Shown here piece by piece: positions 1 to 8,374 of a DNA stretch of 33,498 nucleotides; positions within the stretch are counted from its first letter, which is position 1, and each line of letters begins with the position of its first letter. A program made the position numbers and the translations under genes. The notes under the pieces are model-generated. The model had not been told where the DNA came from, searched no databases, and saw only the letters and a list, made by a program, of their open reading frames with translations. The DNA lies in NCBI RefSeq assembly GCF_002000025.1, contig NZ_MUZV01000020.1, forward strand, positions 1 to 33,498, read 5' to 3'. The DNA is from Cognaticolwellia aestuarii (lineage in GTDB: Bacteria > Pseudomonadota > Gammaproteobacteria > Enterobacterales > Alteromonadaceae).

Positions 1-1
1 A

Positions 2-76
2 CGTCACTCGCATACAGGCGGTGTTTCACCTGCTAAGTTTGAGGAAGCGTATTTTTCTGAGTTAGAAACTGTCTAG
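2..76 (+). pseudogene. C-terminal end of an IS3-family transposase (OrfB), cut by the window edge
   Basis: The frame starting at base 2 is open from the window edge to TAG at 74-76 and encodes about 24 residues. It contains RHSHTGGVSPAKFE, which resembles the last segment of IS3-family OrfB integrases (an RxH...G-x-V-S-P-x-x-F-E pattern just before the stop). The catalytic DDE core would lie upstream of the window, so it cannot be told whether the element is intact. It is entered as a fragment because only the tail is visible. The call rests on a short motif, but the adjacent inverted-repeat-like end supports it. Confidence 0.6.
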
Positions 77-94
77 TGAAAGCTGGGAAGTCCA
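69..94. mobile_element. Probable right terminal inverted repeat of the IS3-family element
   Basis: Immediately overlapping the transposase stop is a segment that, read on the minus strand from 94, begins TGGACTTCCCAGCTTTC. IS3-family elements usually end in TG...CA a few bases beyond the orfB stop, and the plus-strand end here is TCCA at 91-94. The left end and the target duplication are outside the window, so the exact boundary is inferred. It lies about 75 bases upstream of the modF-like start. Confidence 0.5.
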
Positions 95-170
95 ACTGTT
101 TTGATCATTGATATAATTAAGTTTTAACAGTATCTTCGAAATTACAAGTTTCATATGTAGAAGTAATGCC

Positions 171-1550
171 ATGATAAATATTGTAAATTTTGAACATGAT
201 AAGTTAGCCATTAAACACTGGCAATTACTGGAAAATGAAAATTGGTGTGTTTTAGGGCGCAACGGCTCAGGAAAGCAATACTTTAATCAACTATTAATTG
301 GTGAGTTATTACCGACAAGCTGTGAGCAGCTTGCATTACCGCCCAACGATAAAGTTACCATTATTTCTTTTGAAGCCCAGCAAGATATCTACGAAGCTGT
401 GTTAGAAAAAGTTTCACCTGATTACGCTGATATTAATCAAGCGATGATTAAAGCGAAAAACTTTTTACCTGAAAATAAATGGCACGATCCTCTTGTGACT
501 GAATTCGGCTTAAGCCAGCGTCTTGATACTAGCTATTTACAACTCAGCACTGGTGAAAGTAGAAAGCTGTTAATACTGCAAGCGATATTTCAAGGGGTTG
601 ATTTACTTGTTTGTGATAACCCGTTTGATAGCTTAGATATTGCTTCTTGTACTGCTTTATCTAGTGCCTTTGCACGTTTATCTCAGGCCGGTATTACCAT
701 TGTCTTGTTGTTAAGTAATCGCCAAGATATTCCGCTATGGTTTGATAATATTGCCTTTATTGAACGTGGACAATTTTCGGTTTTGGGTAACTTAACGGAT
801 GACAGTACTAAGCATCAGCTTGATGCCTTACTTACGCCTGCAGCGGACGAGTTACCTTGGCCAGATACCGTGCAGCAATTAGCTGATTACCAACATACCT
901 TTTTAGTCGAACTGATTCAGTGTACTGTGCGCTATGGCGGTGTCAGTGTTTTTGAAGATATCAATGTGACTATTAAACCTTTACAGCATACTTTGATCAC
1001 CGGTGCTAATGGCAGTGGTAAATCGACCTTGATGCAACTCATTACGGGGGATTGTCCGCAATGTTATAGCAACAACATTCATGTTTTAGGCTACAAACGT
1101 GGTTCAGGTGAAAGTATTTGGGAACTTAAAGCACAAATGGGTATCGTGAGCGCCGAATTGCACCGGCAATATAGAGTCAGCGTTGATTTGCTTACCGTGG
1201 TTCTTTCGGGGTTTTACGACTCTATTGGTTTGTATCAAGCCGCAACGCAAAAGCAGCTTGCTATTGCTGCGCAATGGTTAGATAAAATAGGTTTATTTGC
1301 ACAAAGACATCAATTATTTCAGCAATTGAGTTATGGTGAACAGCGGCTAGTTTTAATTGCGAGGGCACTAGTTAAGTCGCCATATTTACTTATTTTAGAT
1401 GAGCCTACACAAGGGCTAGATGAGTTAAATAGACATAGGGTGCTGAATTTTTTAGAGCACTTAGCTACGCAAAAGCACAGTACCATGTTATTGGTCAGCC
1501 ATAGGCAAGATGAGCATTTATCAATATTTGAGCAGCATATAAAGCTATAA
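171..1550 (+). CDS. modF: ModF-like protein with two fused ABC ATPase domains
   Basis: This 459-residue cytoplasmic protein has two ABC ATPase domains and no membrane segment. It resembles E. coli ModF (490 residues), a double ATPase near the molybdate transporter genes whose exact role is unsettled. The second domain looks competent: Walker A GANGSGKS at about 278-285, signature LSYGE at 386-390 and Walker B LLILDEP ending in D410-E411. The stretch GSGESIWELK and SGFYDSIGLYQA are ModF hallmarks. The first domain looks degenerate: Walker A ends GKQ instead of GKS/T (29-36), and Walker B reads VCDNP (D149, N150), losing the usual catalytic glutamate. Its signature LSTGES at 125-130 is kept. 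No molybdate transporter genes adjoin it. An IS end lies just upstream and may have replaced its promoter. ATG was chosen; the ribosome binding site is weak. Confidence 0.85.
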   Translation: MINIVNFEHDKLAIKHWQLLENENWCVLGRNGSGKQYFNQLLIGELLPTSCEQLALPPNDKVTIISFEAQQDIYEAVLEKVSPDYADINQAMIKAKNFLPENKWHDPLVTEFGLSQRLDTSYLQLSTGESRKLLILQAIFQGVDLLVCDNPFDSLDIASCTALSSAFARLSQAGITIVLLLSNRQDIPLWFDNIAFIERGQFSVLGNLTDDSTKHQLDALLTPAADELPWPDTVQQLADYQHTFLVELIQCTVRYGGVSVFEDINVTIKPLQHTLITGANGSGKSTLMQLITGDCPQCYSNNIHVLGYKRGSGESIWELKAQMGIVSAELHRQYRVSVDLLTVVLSGFYDSIGLYQAATQKQLAIAAQWLDKIGLFAQRHQLFQQLSYGEQRLVLIARALVKSPYLLILDEPTQGLDELNRHRVLNFLEHLATQKHSTMLLVSHRQDEHLSIFEQHIKL

Positions 1551-1671
1551 CGCACTTATTTTCTTCGCTTTGTCTTGATAAAAGTGATTAACCAGAGCTA
1601 AGGCTGGCTTTAGGGTAAATATCGCTAGCTGTCATTTAAATACTGACTTGATACAATTTGGAGTTAATCAA

Positions 1672-2028
1672 TTGAAGTTAAAAATCTGCTTTATTTTATT
1701 ATCACTTTTATCTTTCAATAGTGTTGCCGCCGCTGAGCATGAAATTGCTCACCTTTTGAAGTTTATCGAAGTGAGTGAATGTAAATATGAGCGCAATGGC
1801 ACTAAGTACAAAGGGGCTGAGGCGGTAAAACATATTAATAGAAAATATCAATATTATTTTGATGATATTAAGTCGACAGAAGACTTTATTAAATACGCAG
1901 CCACTAAAAGTGCAATGTCAGGTAAACATTATAAAATTTATTGTCCTGATAGCACGGTGATAAAAAGTCGAGACTGGCTTTTGATTGAATTAAAAAAATA
2001 CCGACAATTAGATGCTCCATTGTTATAA
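1672..2028 (+). CDS. Exported DUF5329 family protein
   Basis: This small secreted protein has about 118 residues. TTG at 1672 is preferred because GGAG at 1660-1663 sits eight bases before it, and it gives a clean signal peptide (KLKICFILLSLLSFNSVAAA). A longer frame from TTG 1648 has no better ribosome site. The mature part has the DUF5329 pattern: EIAHLLKFIEVSECKYERNG, then EAVKHINRKY, EDFIKYAATKSAMSGKHY and two cysteines (ECKY, IYCPD) that could form a periplasmic disulfide. It ends with WLLIELKKY. The function of the family is unknown. It stands alone between modF and the HDOD gene. Confidence 0.8.
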   Translation: MKLKICFILLSLLSFNSVAAAEHEIAHLLKFIEVSECKYERNGTKYKGAEAVKHINRKYQYYFDDIKSTEDFIKYAATKSAMSGKHYKIYCPDSTVIKSRDWLLIELKKYRQLDAPLL

Positions 2029-2202
2029 CGCTATTCGCTAACTATTATATGGCTATGACTCAATTTGCTTAAAATATCAGTACAGTCGCTTTTCTTAATT
2101 TGCTAGTATCTATAGTTACTAAAACGTTTTAACTTTAAGCTTCGCCCTTGGCCACATCTTTAGTTCTTTTTCGTGATTGTAGATTAAAATAAGTAAGGAA
2201 TT

Positions 2203-3042
2203 ATGTCGTTGATTGATTTAGATAATAAAAAGTTAGCTTCGGCAGTTTCTAGTTTTCAGGTTCCTGCTAAACCTCAAATCCTTATTGATATTCAAAAGCT
2301 GATGGCAGAAGATGAACCTGATATTGATAAAATTGCTTTGTTAATTAGCAATGATGTAGGTTTATCTTCAGCAATTTTAAAGGTAATTAACTCACCACTA
2401 TATGGTGTTAATCGTAAAGTATCCAAAATTAAGCATGCCGTAATGGCTTTGGGGTTGCGAGGGGTTAATGGCTTGGTAGTCGCCTTATTGCTTAAATCAT
2501 CAATTCAGGGCACTTCTAGTATTTCGCTTGAGCACTTCTGGGATAATGCTATTGATATTGCTAACGCGATGTCTTTTATTGGCGGTGAAATAGACAGTAA
2601 AATACCTGTTGATACCCTCTATAGTATTGGGCTTTTTCATAACTGTGGCATGCCAATTCTAGCGCTAAGATATAGTGATTATGATGATATATTAGCTGAA
2701 GCAAGTCGTTTAGCGCTGAACTCGCTAGCACTAGAAGAGCTGCACTATAATACCAATCATGCGGTGTTAGGTTACTATGTTGCAACGTCGTGGAATTTAC
2801 CGAGTGAAATCTGTCAAATTATCTTACGTCATCATGAAGTCGACTACTTAGCTGAGATCACTGATAGCAAAGAGCAACTTGCATTCGCAATTTTAAAAGC
2901 GGCGGAAAACCTCATTGAGCAAGTTAGACGACAAAGTGTCACGCCTGATTGGCAATATGTTCAAGAAGCGGTGTTTGACGTATTAGGGATTTCTGCCATG
3001 GATTATTCTGATTTGGAAGATGGTTATACATTGGTGTATTAA
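2203..3042 (+). CDS. HDOD domain signalling protein
   Basis: This 279-residue protein is made almost entirely of one HDOD domain, a non-catalytic relative of HD phosphohydrolases found in bacterial signal transduction. The N-terminal part shows the usual HDOD features: a PAKPQILIDIQ helix, then DEPDIDKIALLISNDVGLS and ILKVINSPLYG (about residues 20-70), followed by IKHAVMALGLRGV. The later FHNCGMPILALRY replaces the HD metal pair, and ILRHHEVDYL follows. No receiver, GAF or GGDEF domain is fused, so its partner is unknown. AAGGAA at about 2195-2200 supports the ATG. A terminator follows at 3061, so it is probably monocistronic. Confidence 0.88.
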   Translation: MSLIDLDNKKLASAVSSFQVPAKPQILIDIQKLMAEDEPDIDKIALLISNDVGLSSAILKVINSPLYGVNRKVSKIKHAVMALGLRGVNGLVVALLLKSSIQGTSSISLEHFWDNAIDIANAMSFIGGEIDSKIPVDTLYSIGLFHNCGMPILALRYSDYDDILAEASRLALNSLALEELHYNTNHAVLGYYVATSWNLPSEICQIILRHHEVDYLAEITDSKEQLAFAILKAAENLIEQVRRQSVTPDWQYVQEAVFDVLGISAMDYSDLEDGYTLVY

Positions 3043-3060
3043 GTTTACGCAATATTGTAC

Positions 3061-3100
3061 AGCCTGAGCAACGTAATGAGTTGTTCAGGCTTTGTTTTCT
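3061..3100 (+). terminator. Intrinsic terminator after the HDOD gene
   Basis: A 12-base stem (AGCCTGAGCAAC at 3061-3072 with GTTGTTCAGGCT at 3080-3091, one G-T wobble) and a seven-base loop are followed by TTGTTTTCT. It lies between the convergent HDOD and hmp genes. The T-run is on the plus-strand side, so it mainly serves the HDOD gene. Confidence 0.85.
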
Positions 3101-3115
3101 AGCGTTTATAACTGA

Positions 3116-4297
3116 TCACAATGAGGTATGTGGACCAAACACTTCATAATGAATATTACTTTCACCTACACCTAGCTTTAATAATTGCTGTTTAGCAAAT
3201 TGCATAAAAGCAATGGGACCACATAAATAGAAGTTGCCATTTTCTGTCGGTAAATCAACAGTAGTTAAATCCATCATGCCTTTATTGATATATGGTTTTT
3301 GTGCTTCTTCAGTGCTGTACCAGATATTCTGTTGCCAATTATTTTGATTGATAAGTTCACTCGTTCGTTGTGCAAAAGAATGTTGTTCGCTTGCCTCACA
3401 AGCATGTAAAAAGTGTACGGGTTGGTTATGATTATTTTCAGCTAATGTTTCTAACATACCTTGCATTGGCGTAATACCCACGCCAGCTGAAATAAGCACT
3501 GTAGGGCTTTGGCGGTCAACAAAGAAAAAGTCTCCTGCGGGTGCATACAACTTAACTTCATCACCAAGGTTAACAGCATCATGTAAGTAATTAGATACTT
3601 TACCGGGTACACCTTGCTGCTCACGCTTTACTGAAATTCGGTAATTTTTACCGTTAGGTTTATCTGATAATGAATATTGGCGTATCTCTTTGTAGCTATT
3701 ACCTGTTGGCTGCACTTCAAGACCTAAATATTGGCCAGGTATGAAGTCAATAACGGCTTGTTGATCGATTGGTGCAAAAATAAAGCTTTTGACGAGCTCT
3801 GATTCGGTAATTTTTTCGATGACTTTAAAGGTTCTCGTACCTTGCCAACCTCCAACGGCAGCTGAACGTTGGAGGTATAGCTGCGCTTCACGGTTAATAA
3901 ATATGCCCGCTAAAAATTGATAAGCATTTGTCCAAGCCTCTTCAACATCACCAGTAAACTCTGCTGTGGCGAGCTCTCTGAGGGTTTCAATCAGATGGTG
4001 ACCGACAATAGCATAATGTTCGGCTTGTATATTAAAGCTGGTATGCTTTTGTGCTATACGCTCTACAGCAGAGGTTAAAGCACTGAGGTTTTCAATGTTT
4101 TTAGCATAGGCTGCTATTGCTTCAAATAATGCAACCTGTTGTCGGCCAGTGTGCTGGTTCGACATATTAAAAATATCTTGTAGCTCAGGATTATGAGCGA
4201 ACAGTCGTTGATAAAAGTGTGCGGTCATTGCTGAGCCCGCATTTTCTAATAATGGAATGGTACTTTTAATTATCTCAATGTGCTTATCAGTTAGCAT
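3116..4297 (-). CDS. hmp: Flavohaemoglobin, nitric oxide dioxygenase
   Basis: This cytoplasmic flavohaemoprotein of 393 residues, the normal length for Hmp, oxidises NO to nitrate with O2 and NAD(P)H. The globin domain (about 1-140) keeps the haem-pocket residues at their standard positions: Y29, F43, Q53, proximal H85 in KHTSFNI, and Y95. The reductase part has an FAD site (RQYSLSD) and an NAD site (ISAGVGITPMQGML), and the C-terminus YEVFGPH matches the family. AGGAG seven bases upstream supports the ATG at 4297. The gene follows a small membrane protein gene by 221 bases on the same strand. It probably belongs to the NorR regulon through the sigma-54 promoter at 4893-4907, because no separate sigma-54 motif was found directly before hmp. 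Confidence 0.96.
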   Translation of the reverse strand: MLTDKHIEIIKSTIPLLENAGSAMTAHFYQRLFAHNPELQDIFNMSNQHTGRQQVALFEAIAAYAKNIENLSALTSAVERIAQKHTSFNIQAEHYAIVGHHLIETLRELATAEFTGDVEEAWTNAYQFLAGIFINREAQLYLQRSAAVGGWQGTRTFKVIEKITESELVKSFIFAPIDQQAVIDFIPGQYLGLEVQPTGNSYKEIRQYSLSDKPNGKNYRISVKREQQGVPGKVSNYLHDAVNLGDEVKLYAPAGDFFFVDRQSPTVLISAGVGITPMQGMLETLAENNHNQPVHFLHACEASEQHSFAQRTSELINQNNWQQNIWYSTEEAQKPYINKGMMDLTTVDLPTENGNFYLCGPIAFMQFAKQQLLKLGVGESNIHYEVFGPHTSL

Positions 4298-4518
4298 TAT
4301 TGCTCCTAAATTAACTGAAAGGTAAAGTAGCTGATGAATTTAGTGTAATGACACTCATCAATCGTTATAAATTGCCTCGCGCTATTTAAACGAGTTTGTT
4401 TAAAAGTATGCTTAGCTAATGGTAGTTTCTATTTTATCTCGTTGCAGTAATTGTTTAGCTTCGAGCCTTTTCATAGCGCTGAAACTGCATGTTTATTGGC
4501 TGTATCTATTTCGATTTA

Positions 4519-4794
4519 TTAAAAATCTTTTTCACCAAAGCCGTGTAGCGCGATACAACGCAATACATAGCCTAGCTTCAAAGCGGCAGCAAAAATAATG
4601 GTAGCGATATGTGCAAAAATTTGCAGCGACATAGCAGCGTAGTCATCAAGGGCAAAAGTAATGGCTATGCAGCATGCAATGATAATAAAAGATAGCAGCA
4701 TCATGTAGTTACCTAATACTAAGCACTTTTGAAAATGTAATGCGTGTTTTACTTCAGGTAGGTGGTTAGCGATAGAAAACTGTGAGTACATCAT
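4519..4794 (-). CDS. Small membrane protein, probably NO-induced (NorR/sigma-54 controlled)
   Basis: This 91-residue protein has two predicted membrane helices, LGNYMMLLSFIIIACCIAITF (about 27-47) and the AMSLQIFAHIATIIFAAALK region (about 54-73), then LGYVLRCIALHGFGEKDF. The ALKLGYVLR stretch recalls small proteins annotated PpyR-like beside NO-metabolism genes, but I cannot confirm that. AGGAG at 4798-4802 (minus strand) supports the start at the tandem ATGATG. It is the first gene after a near-perfect sigma-54 promoter with two upstream NorR-type palindromes, so induction by NO is a strong inference. The biochemical function is unknown. A haem- or NO-related membrane role, or a small regulator of Hmp, would fit the position only. 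Confidence 0.75.
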   Translation of the reverse strand: MMYSQFSIANHLPEVKHALHFQKCLVLGNYMMLLSFIIIACCIAITFALDDYAAMSLQIFAHIATIIFAAALKLGYVLRCIALHGFGEKDF

Positions 4795-4892
4795 TTACTC
4801 CTATTTGCAGATCTTAATTGCTGGACAGTGTTTGTCATGATTATTTTTGGCTTAGTAGTATTACTTAGCTTTACGGACTTAATTTATTGTTT

Positions 4893-4907
4893 GCAAGGTA
4901 GGTGCCA
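4893..4907 (-). promoter_or_regulatory. Sigma-54 (-24/-12) promoter for the small membrane protein and probably hmp
   Basis: On the minus strand the sequence reads TGGCACCTACCTTGC, an exact match to the sigma-54 consensus TGGCAC-N5-TTGC. Transcription would start near 4881 and leave a leader of about 87 bases before the ATG at 4794. The divergent neighbour NorR is a sigma-54 activator with an intact GAFTGA motif, which is the expected partner. Confidence 0.9.
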
Positions 4908-4961
4908 TATTAATAAATAGATATTTATCATGGTGTTATTGATTTTTTTGTTTGTTGTGTT

Positions 4962-4972
4962 GTCAAAATGAC
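4962..4972. promoter_or_regulatory. NorR-type enhancer site 1
   Basis: GTCAAAATGAC is an exact match to the known NorR half-site arrangement GTCA-N3-TGAC. It lies about 55 bases upstream of the sigma-54 promoter, a normal enhancer distance, and in the norR intergenic region. Confidence 0.8.
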
Positions 4973-4986
4973 TGCTTTATTTTGTA

Positions 4987-4997
4987 GTCGATATGAC
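4987..4997. promoter_or_regulatory. NorR-type enhancer site 2
   Basis: GTCGATATGAC matches GTCA-N3-TGAC with one mismatch, 25 bases from site 1. A weaker third candidate, GTGTTATTGAT at 4933-4943, lies between site 1 and the promoter. E. coli NorR uses three sites, but I do not claim the third with confidence. Confidence 0.65.
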
Positions 4998-5059
4998 TCT
5001 TATGTGTTATTTTGTATCGCTAGTTTGTCAGTCACGTATAGTGATATAGGAAATTTACC

Positions 5060-6658
5060 ATGAGTCAAATATCATCAACGGCAATTATTGAGTTAGCATT
5101 AGATTTAGCGAGTAGCCTTAATAGCACCGATCGATTTGATCGTTTGCTTGCCACCGTGCGAAAAACGATTAAGTGTGATGCAGTGGCATTACTTTCTTTT
5201 CATGGTGATATTTTAACGCCTATAGCTTTACAAGGTTTAAGTCGAGATACCATGGGGCGGCGATTTTATGTTGCAGAGCATCCAAGGTTTACAGCACTTT
5301 GTCAATCTAAGCAGCCTATCCGTTTTCCAGCAGACTCTCCATTACCTGATCCTTATGATGGACTATTGCTTGATCGTGAAGATGACTTACCCGTGCATTC
5401 CTGCATGGGGCTGCCACTATACTATGATGATAAGTTACTTGGTTTGTTGACCATAGATAGCCTAACACCCCATGAGTTTGATGATATTCCTGAACGTACT
5501 TTAGTGGTGATCTCGGCTATCGCGGCAGCCACTTTAAATACCGCTTTTCTGATTGAGCAACTAGAATCGCGCGCGGATCATTCAGAGCAGGTTGTCGCCG
5601 AGTTAACTGAAGAAGCATGGAAAAGAGATGGGGGAGAGTTAATTGGTGAAAGTCCAATTATGCAGCAGTTAAAAGAAGAGCTTATTATTGTGGCAAACTC
5701 TGACTTTAATATTTTAATTTATGGTGAAACGGGGGTTGGCAAAGAGTTAGTCGCCCGAACTTTACATCAGAAGTCAGCTCGTCAACATGGTCCTATGGTT
5801 TATGTTAATTGTGCCGCATTACCCGAAAATTTAATTGAAAGTGAGTTGTTTGGTCATGTAAAAGGGGCTTTTACTGGTGCAGATAAAGCGCGAGCAGGTA
5901 AGTTTGCTTTAGCGGATACCGGCACGCTATTTTTGGATGAAATTGGTGAATTACCTCTGGCGGCGCAAAGTAAAATATTACGTGCAATTCAAAGCAATGA
6001 AATTCAACCTGTCGGGCAAGACAGTGTTGAGCAAGTCAATGTGCGTATTATTGCAGCAACGAATAGAGATTTAAAAGAAGAAGCTGAAGATGGACGTTTT
6101 CGTGCTGACTTGTATCATCGACTCAGTGTTTACCCGATCCGTGTTCCCCGATTACAAGAGCGTGTTGGCGATGTGCAGATACTCAGTGGCTATTTTGTTG
6201 AACAAACCAAGCGTAAACTTGGCGTGGTACAGTTAAAAATAACCACAGAGGCTATTCGTCATCTTGAGCAATATAATTGGCCTGGTAATGTTCGTGAATT
6301 GGAACATGTTGTCAGCCGAGCGGCACTAAAGGCTAGGGCAAGGCAAAAGGGCAAAGCAATTATTGCTATTGAGAAACAAGATTGTGGCTCTCTTATTAAC
6401 TTGCAAGTGGTGCCGTTAGACCAACCCATGATTAAGCCTCAAATCGCTGAAGATATACAGCTTATTCAGCGCAATATTAATTTACGTACTGAAACTGAGC
6501 AATTTCAACGACAACTTATAAAACAAGTCTTAACGCAAGAGCAGGGTAACTGGGCTGCAACGGCAAGAAGGTTGTCGCTAGATCGAGCCAATCTTAACCG
6601 TATTGCGAAAAGGCTTGATATTAAAGTGGTTAAAAGTGTTGTTATGTCGATTAACTAA
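5060..6658 (+). CDS. norR: NO-responsive sigma-54 activator NorR
   Basis: This 532-residue regulator has an N-terminal GAF domain (about 1-170) in which non-haem iron binds NO. Residues matching the E. coli iron environment are present: R76, D97 and D100 in LPDPYDGL, C115 in VHSCMGLPL and D133. The AAA+ domain has Walker A GETGVGKE (222-229), GAFTGA (269-274) for contacting sigma-54, and Walker B with D293-E294. The C-terminal Fis-type helix-turn-helix is NWAATARRLSLDRANLNRIA. On NO binding the GAF domain releases the ATPase. It is divergent from its apparent targets, as NorR usually is. TAGG precedes the ATG. Here the controlled detoxifying enzyme appears to be Hmp, not NorVW, a pairing known in vibrios. 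Confidence 0.96.
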   Translation: MSQISSTAIIELALDLASSLNSTDRFDRLLATVRKTIKCDAVALLSFHGDILTPIALQGLSRDTMGRRFYVAEHPRFTALCQSKQPIRFPADSPLPDPYDGLLLDREDDLPVHSCMGLPLYYDDKLLGLLTIDSLTPHEFDDIPERTLVVISAIAAATLNTAFLIEQLESRADHSEQVVAELTEEAWKRDGGELIGESPIMQQLKEELIIVANSDFNILIYGETGVGKELVARTLHQKSARQHGPMVYVNCAALPENLIESELFGHVKGAFTGADKARAGKFALADTGTLFLDEIGELPLAAQSKILRAIQSNEIQPVGQDSVEQVNVRIIAATNRDLKEEAEDGRFRADLYHRLSVYPIRVPRLQERVGDVQILSGYFVEQTKRKLGVVQLKITTEAIRHLEQYNWPGNVRELEHVVSRAALKARARQKGKAIIAIEKQDCGSLINLQVVPLDQPMIKPQIAEDIQLIQRNINLRTETEQFQRQLIKQVLTQEQGNWAATARRLSLDRANLNRIAKRLDIKVVKSVVMSIN

Positions 6659-6659
6659 T

Positions 6660-6743
6660 ACGGGTTGATGGGTTTTAATTTCTGCTTTTGCACAACCCGT
6701 CTGGTTTTATCGTTAAAAAGCCGAATATGATCTTCGGCTTTTT
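6660..6743. terminator. Terminator region between norR and the minus-strand block
   Basis: A stem AAAAAGCCGAA (6715-6725) with TTCGGCTTTTT (6733-6743) has A-runs and T-runs on both sides, so it should work in both directions for norR and for the yqhA-like gene. Just before it is a second, looser inverted repeat: ACGGGTTG at 6660-6667 and CAACCCGT at 6693-6700. Confidence 0.85.
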
Positions 6744-6789
6744 GGTGAGTATTTATGGCTTAAATAAGCCGTAAATAGCCTTGAGTTGT

Positions 6790-7287
6790 CTATTTTACAT
6801 GCTTATGACCAAGCCATAAGCTGATTGAAACGAGTAAGACAATAATGGCTAAGTAAAGCGTTTCAATGATTGATGAAGGTTTCATCTCAACAAAATATGA
6901 AAACAATTTAACCACCAATAGCATGACAATAACATTACCTAGCTTAGACTTTAGTTGGTCGATGCTGTTGATTTGAAACGCCTGTGATGTATGCGATGAA
7001 GATTGTTCAATAGAGCTAATGAACAGTTCATATAAACCAAAGGAGAATATAAACAGTATTGATGAAATCAAGAACGTGTCTAATATTTCGATAACACTCA
7101 GTATTAACATTCCTCTTGAAATTTCGCTCGTCGAGTTAAATAAATAGCCTATAAGGTTACCGACAAAGTGCAGCACTTCATAAACACCTAAGCCGACTAA
7201 GGCAACAGCGGTTATCACACAACAAATAACAGCAACAAGCAAAACCAAACGACTTTGCCATAAAAATGATTCAAAAAACTTTTCCAT
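6790..7287 (-). CDS. YqhA (UPF0114) family inner-membrane protein
   Basis: This 165-residue integral membrane protein matches the length and layout of E. coli YqhA. It starts MEKFFESFLWQSRLVLL (YqhA begins MERFLENAMYASRW), has membrane helices near 13-33, 62-85, 112-130 and 140-158, and a central segment IEILDTFLISSILFIFSFGLYELF equivalent to the family core. The segment LKSKLGNVIVMLLVVKLF matches the conserved SLKxKVAxSIVxIS region. Function is unknown; related proteins have been linked to ion or metabolite transport. It follows the DHH phosphoesterase by 31 bases on the same strand and is the last gene before the terminator. Confidence 0.75.
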   Translation of the reverse strand: MEKFFESFLWQSRLVLLVAVICCVITAVALVGLGVYEVLHFVGNLIGYLFNSTSEISRGMLILSVIEILDTFLISSILFIFSFGLYELFISSIEQSSSHTSQAFQINSIDQLKSKLGNVIVMLLVVKLFSYFVEMKPSSIIETLYLAIIVLLVSISLWLGHKHVK

Positions 7288-7318
7288 AAAACTCTACTTA
7301 TTATTTAATTAGGTTGAT

Positions 7319-8353
7319 TTAGCAGATCACGATATCTGGTATTTGTGAACTACCGTTTTTATCTGCTCTCAATTGCTTTATTGCATTGATGAAAGGGGTG
7401 AAATGGGCGTGCTCATTCGTGATAAAGTGGTGGCTCTTGTCATCAAGTATCATACCTCCGGCCATATGAGCATGTCCGCCACCAAAGCCCCGTTGCTTTT
7501 GGTTTAAGGTCTGTCTCAATAATAAGCCAACGTTAACTTTAGGGCATTCAGAGCGCAAAGATAATTGTATTGCTTGATTATATTTCATCGCCACAATAAC
7601 AATATCGTACTCGTTCACACTCAATAGAAAGTCAGCCAATACGCCCAATAAATTTTTAGCACAAGGCTCTTGCAATAAAACAATGGCAATACCGTCAGTG
7701 CTTTCTACATTATCACACAACTGCTGAAAGCTTTTTAGTTCGCTTTGTACCAGCGAGTTTCGGCAAACTCTATTGACGAGTGTTAAGTCTGCAATCTGAT
7801 TTAACCCCAAAAAAGCCTTTAAATCAGCATTACAAAAACCGCGGGTGAGATTGGCTGTATCGATATTGAGTCCAACCAATAGCGCAGTCGCAACCTTTTC
7901 AGGTATCTCTATGTTAAGAGAACGGAAATACTCATAAATTATGCTTGCGGTAGCGCCATAATTACTCCGTACATCACAGTACCATAAGCCTTTTGGCGGC
8001 GTAACGTTGTGATGGTCAATAACCGCAATTTCTTCACCTTGAATATCAGTAACGTTTTTTTCACCAATGCAACCATCGACAGTGATGATCTTATCGTGAG
8101 CCGTTAAGTTGGCTTTATTACAATGTACAACTGGAATTTCTAGCCATTCAATCATATTGGATAATGATATTCTATCGATATGTCCGTTGTAGACAATAAG
8201 GGTGTTCATACCCATCGATTGCATTAACGTTGCTAAACCATAAGCGGCAGCAATCGCATCATGATCAGGAAAGTCATGGGCTTGTATTACCACTCGCTGC
8301 AATGGTGTTAACAATTGCAAAAACTTATTTAATTTTTGTGTTGCTGTATTCAC
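7319..8353 (-). CDS. DHH/DHHA1 family phosphoesterase (NrnA-like)
   Basis: This 344-residue protein has a DHH phosphoesterase domain with metal-binding motifs HDFPDHDA (about 26-33), TVDG (D93) and VIDHHN (DHH at 113-115), then GLNIDTANLTRG. It ends with a DHHA1 substrate domain bearing GFGGGHAHMAGGM. This is the layout of NrnA-type enzymes that degrade short oligonucleotides or pAp, but single-domain relatives with other substrates exist, so the substrate is open. The start is GTG: the nearest upstream ATG is out of frame and stops at once, and no in-frame ATG precedes the first motif. The ribosome site is weak. A terminator-like hairpin at 8382-8397 lies between it and the lipoprotein gene upstream. 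Confidence 0.83.
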   Translation of the reverse strand: MNTATQKLNKFLQLLTPLQRVVIQAHDFPDHDAIAAAYGLATLMQSMGMNTLIVYNGHIDRISLSNMIEWLEIPVVHCNKANLTAHDKIITVDGCIGEKNVTDIQGEEIAVIDHHNVTPPKGLWYCDVRSNYGATASIIYEYFRSLNIEIPEKVATALLVGLNIDTANLTRGFCNADLKAFLGLNQIADLTLVNRVCRNSLVQSELKSFQQLCDNVESTDGIAIVLLQEPCAKNLLGVLADFLLSVNEYDIVIVAMKYNQAIQLSLRSECPKVNVGLLLRQTLNQKQRGFGGGHAHMAGGMILDDKSHHFITNEHAHFTPFINAIKQLRADKNGSSQIPDIVIC

Positions 8354-8374
8354 GGTTAATCCATTAAGGAAAAA

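Noticed and set aside
62-262. Minus-strand frame across the IS end and the start of modF
   Set aside because: It overlaps the IS end and the modF coding start in antisense, has no ribosome site and no recognisable product.
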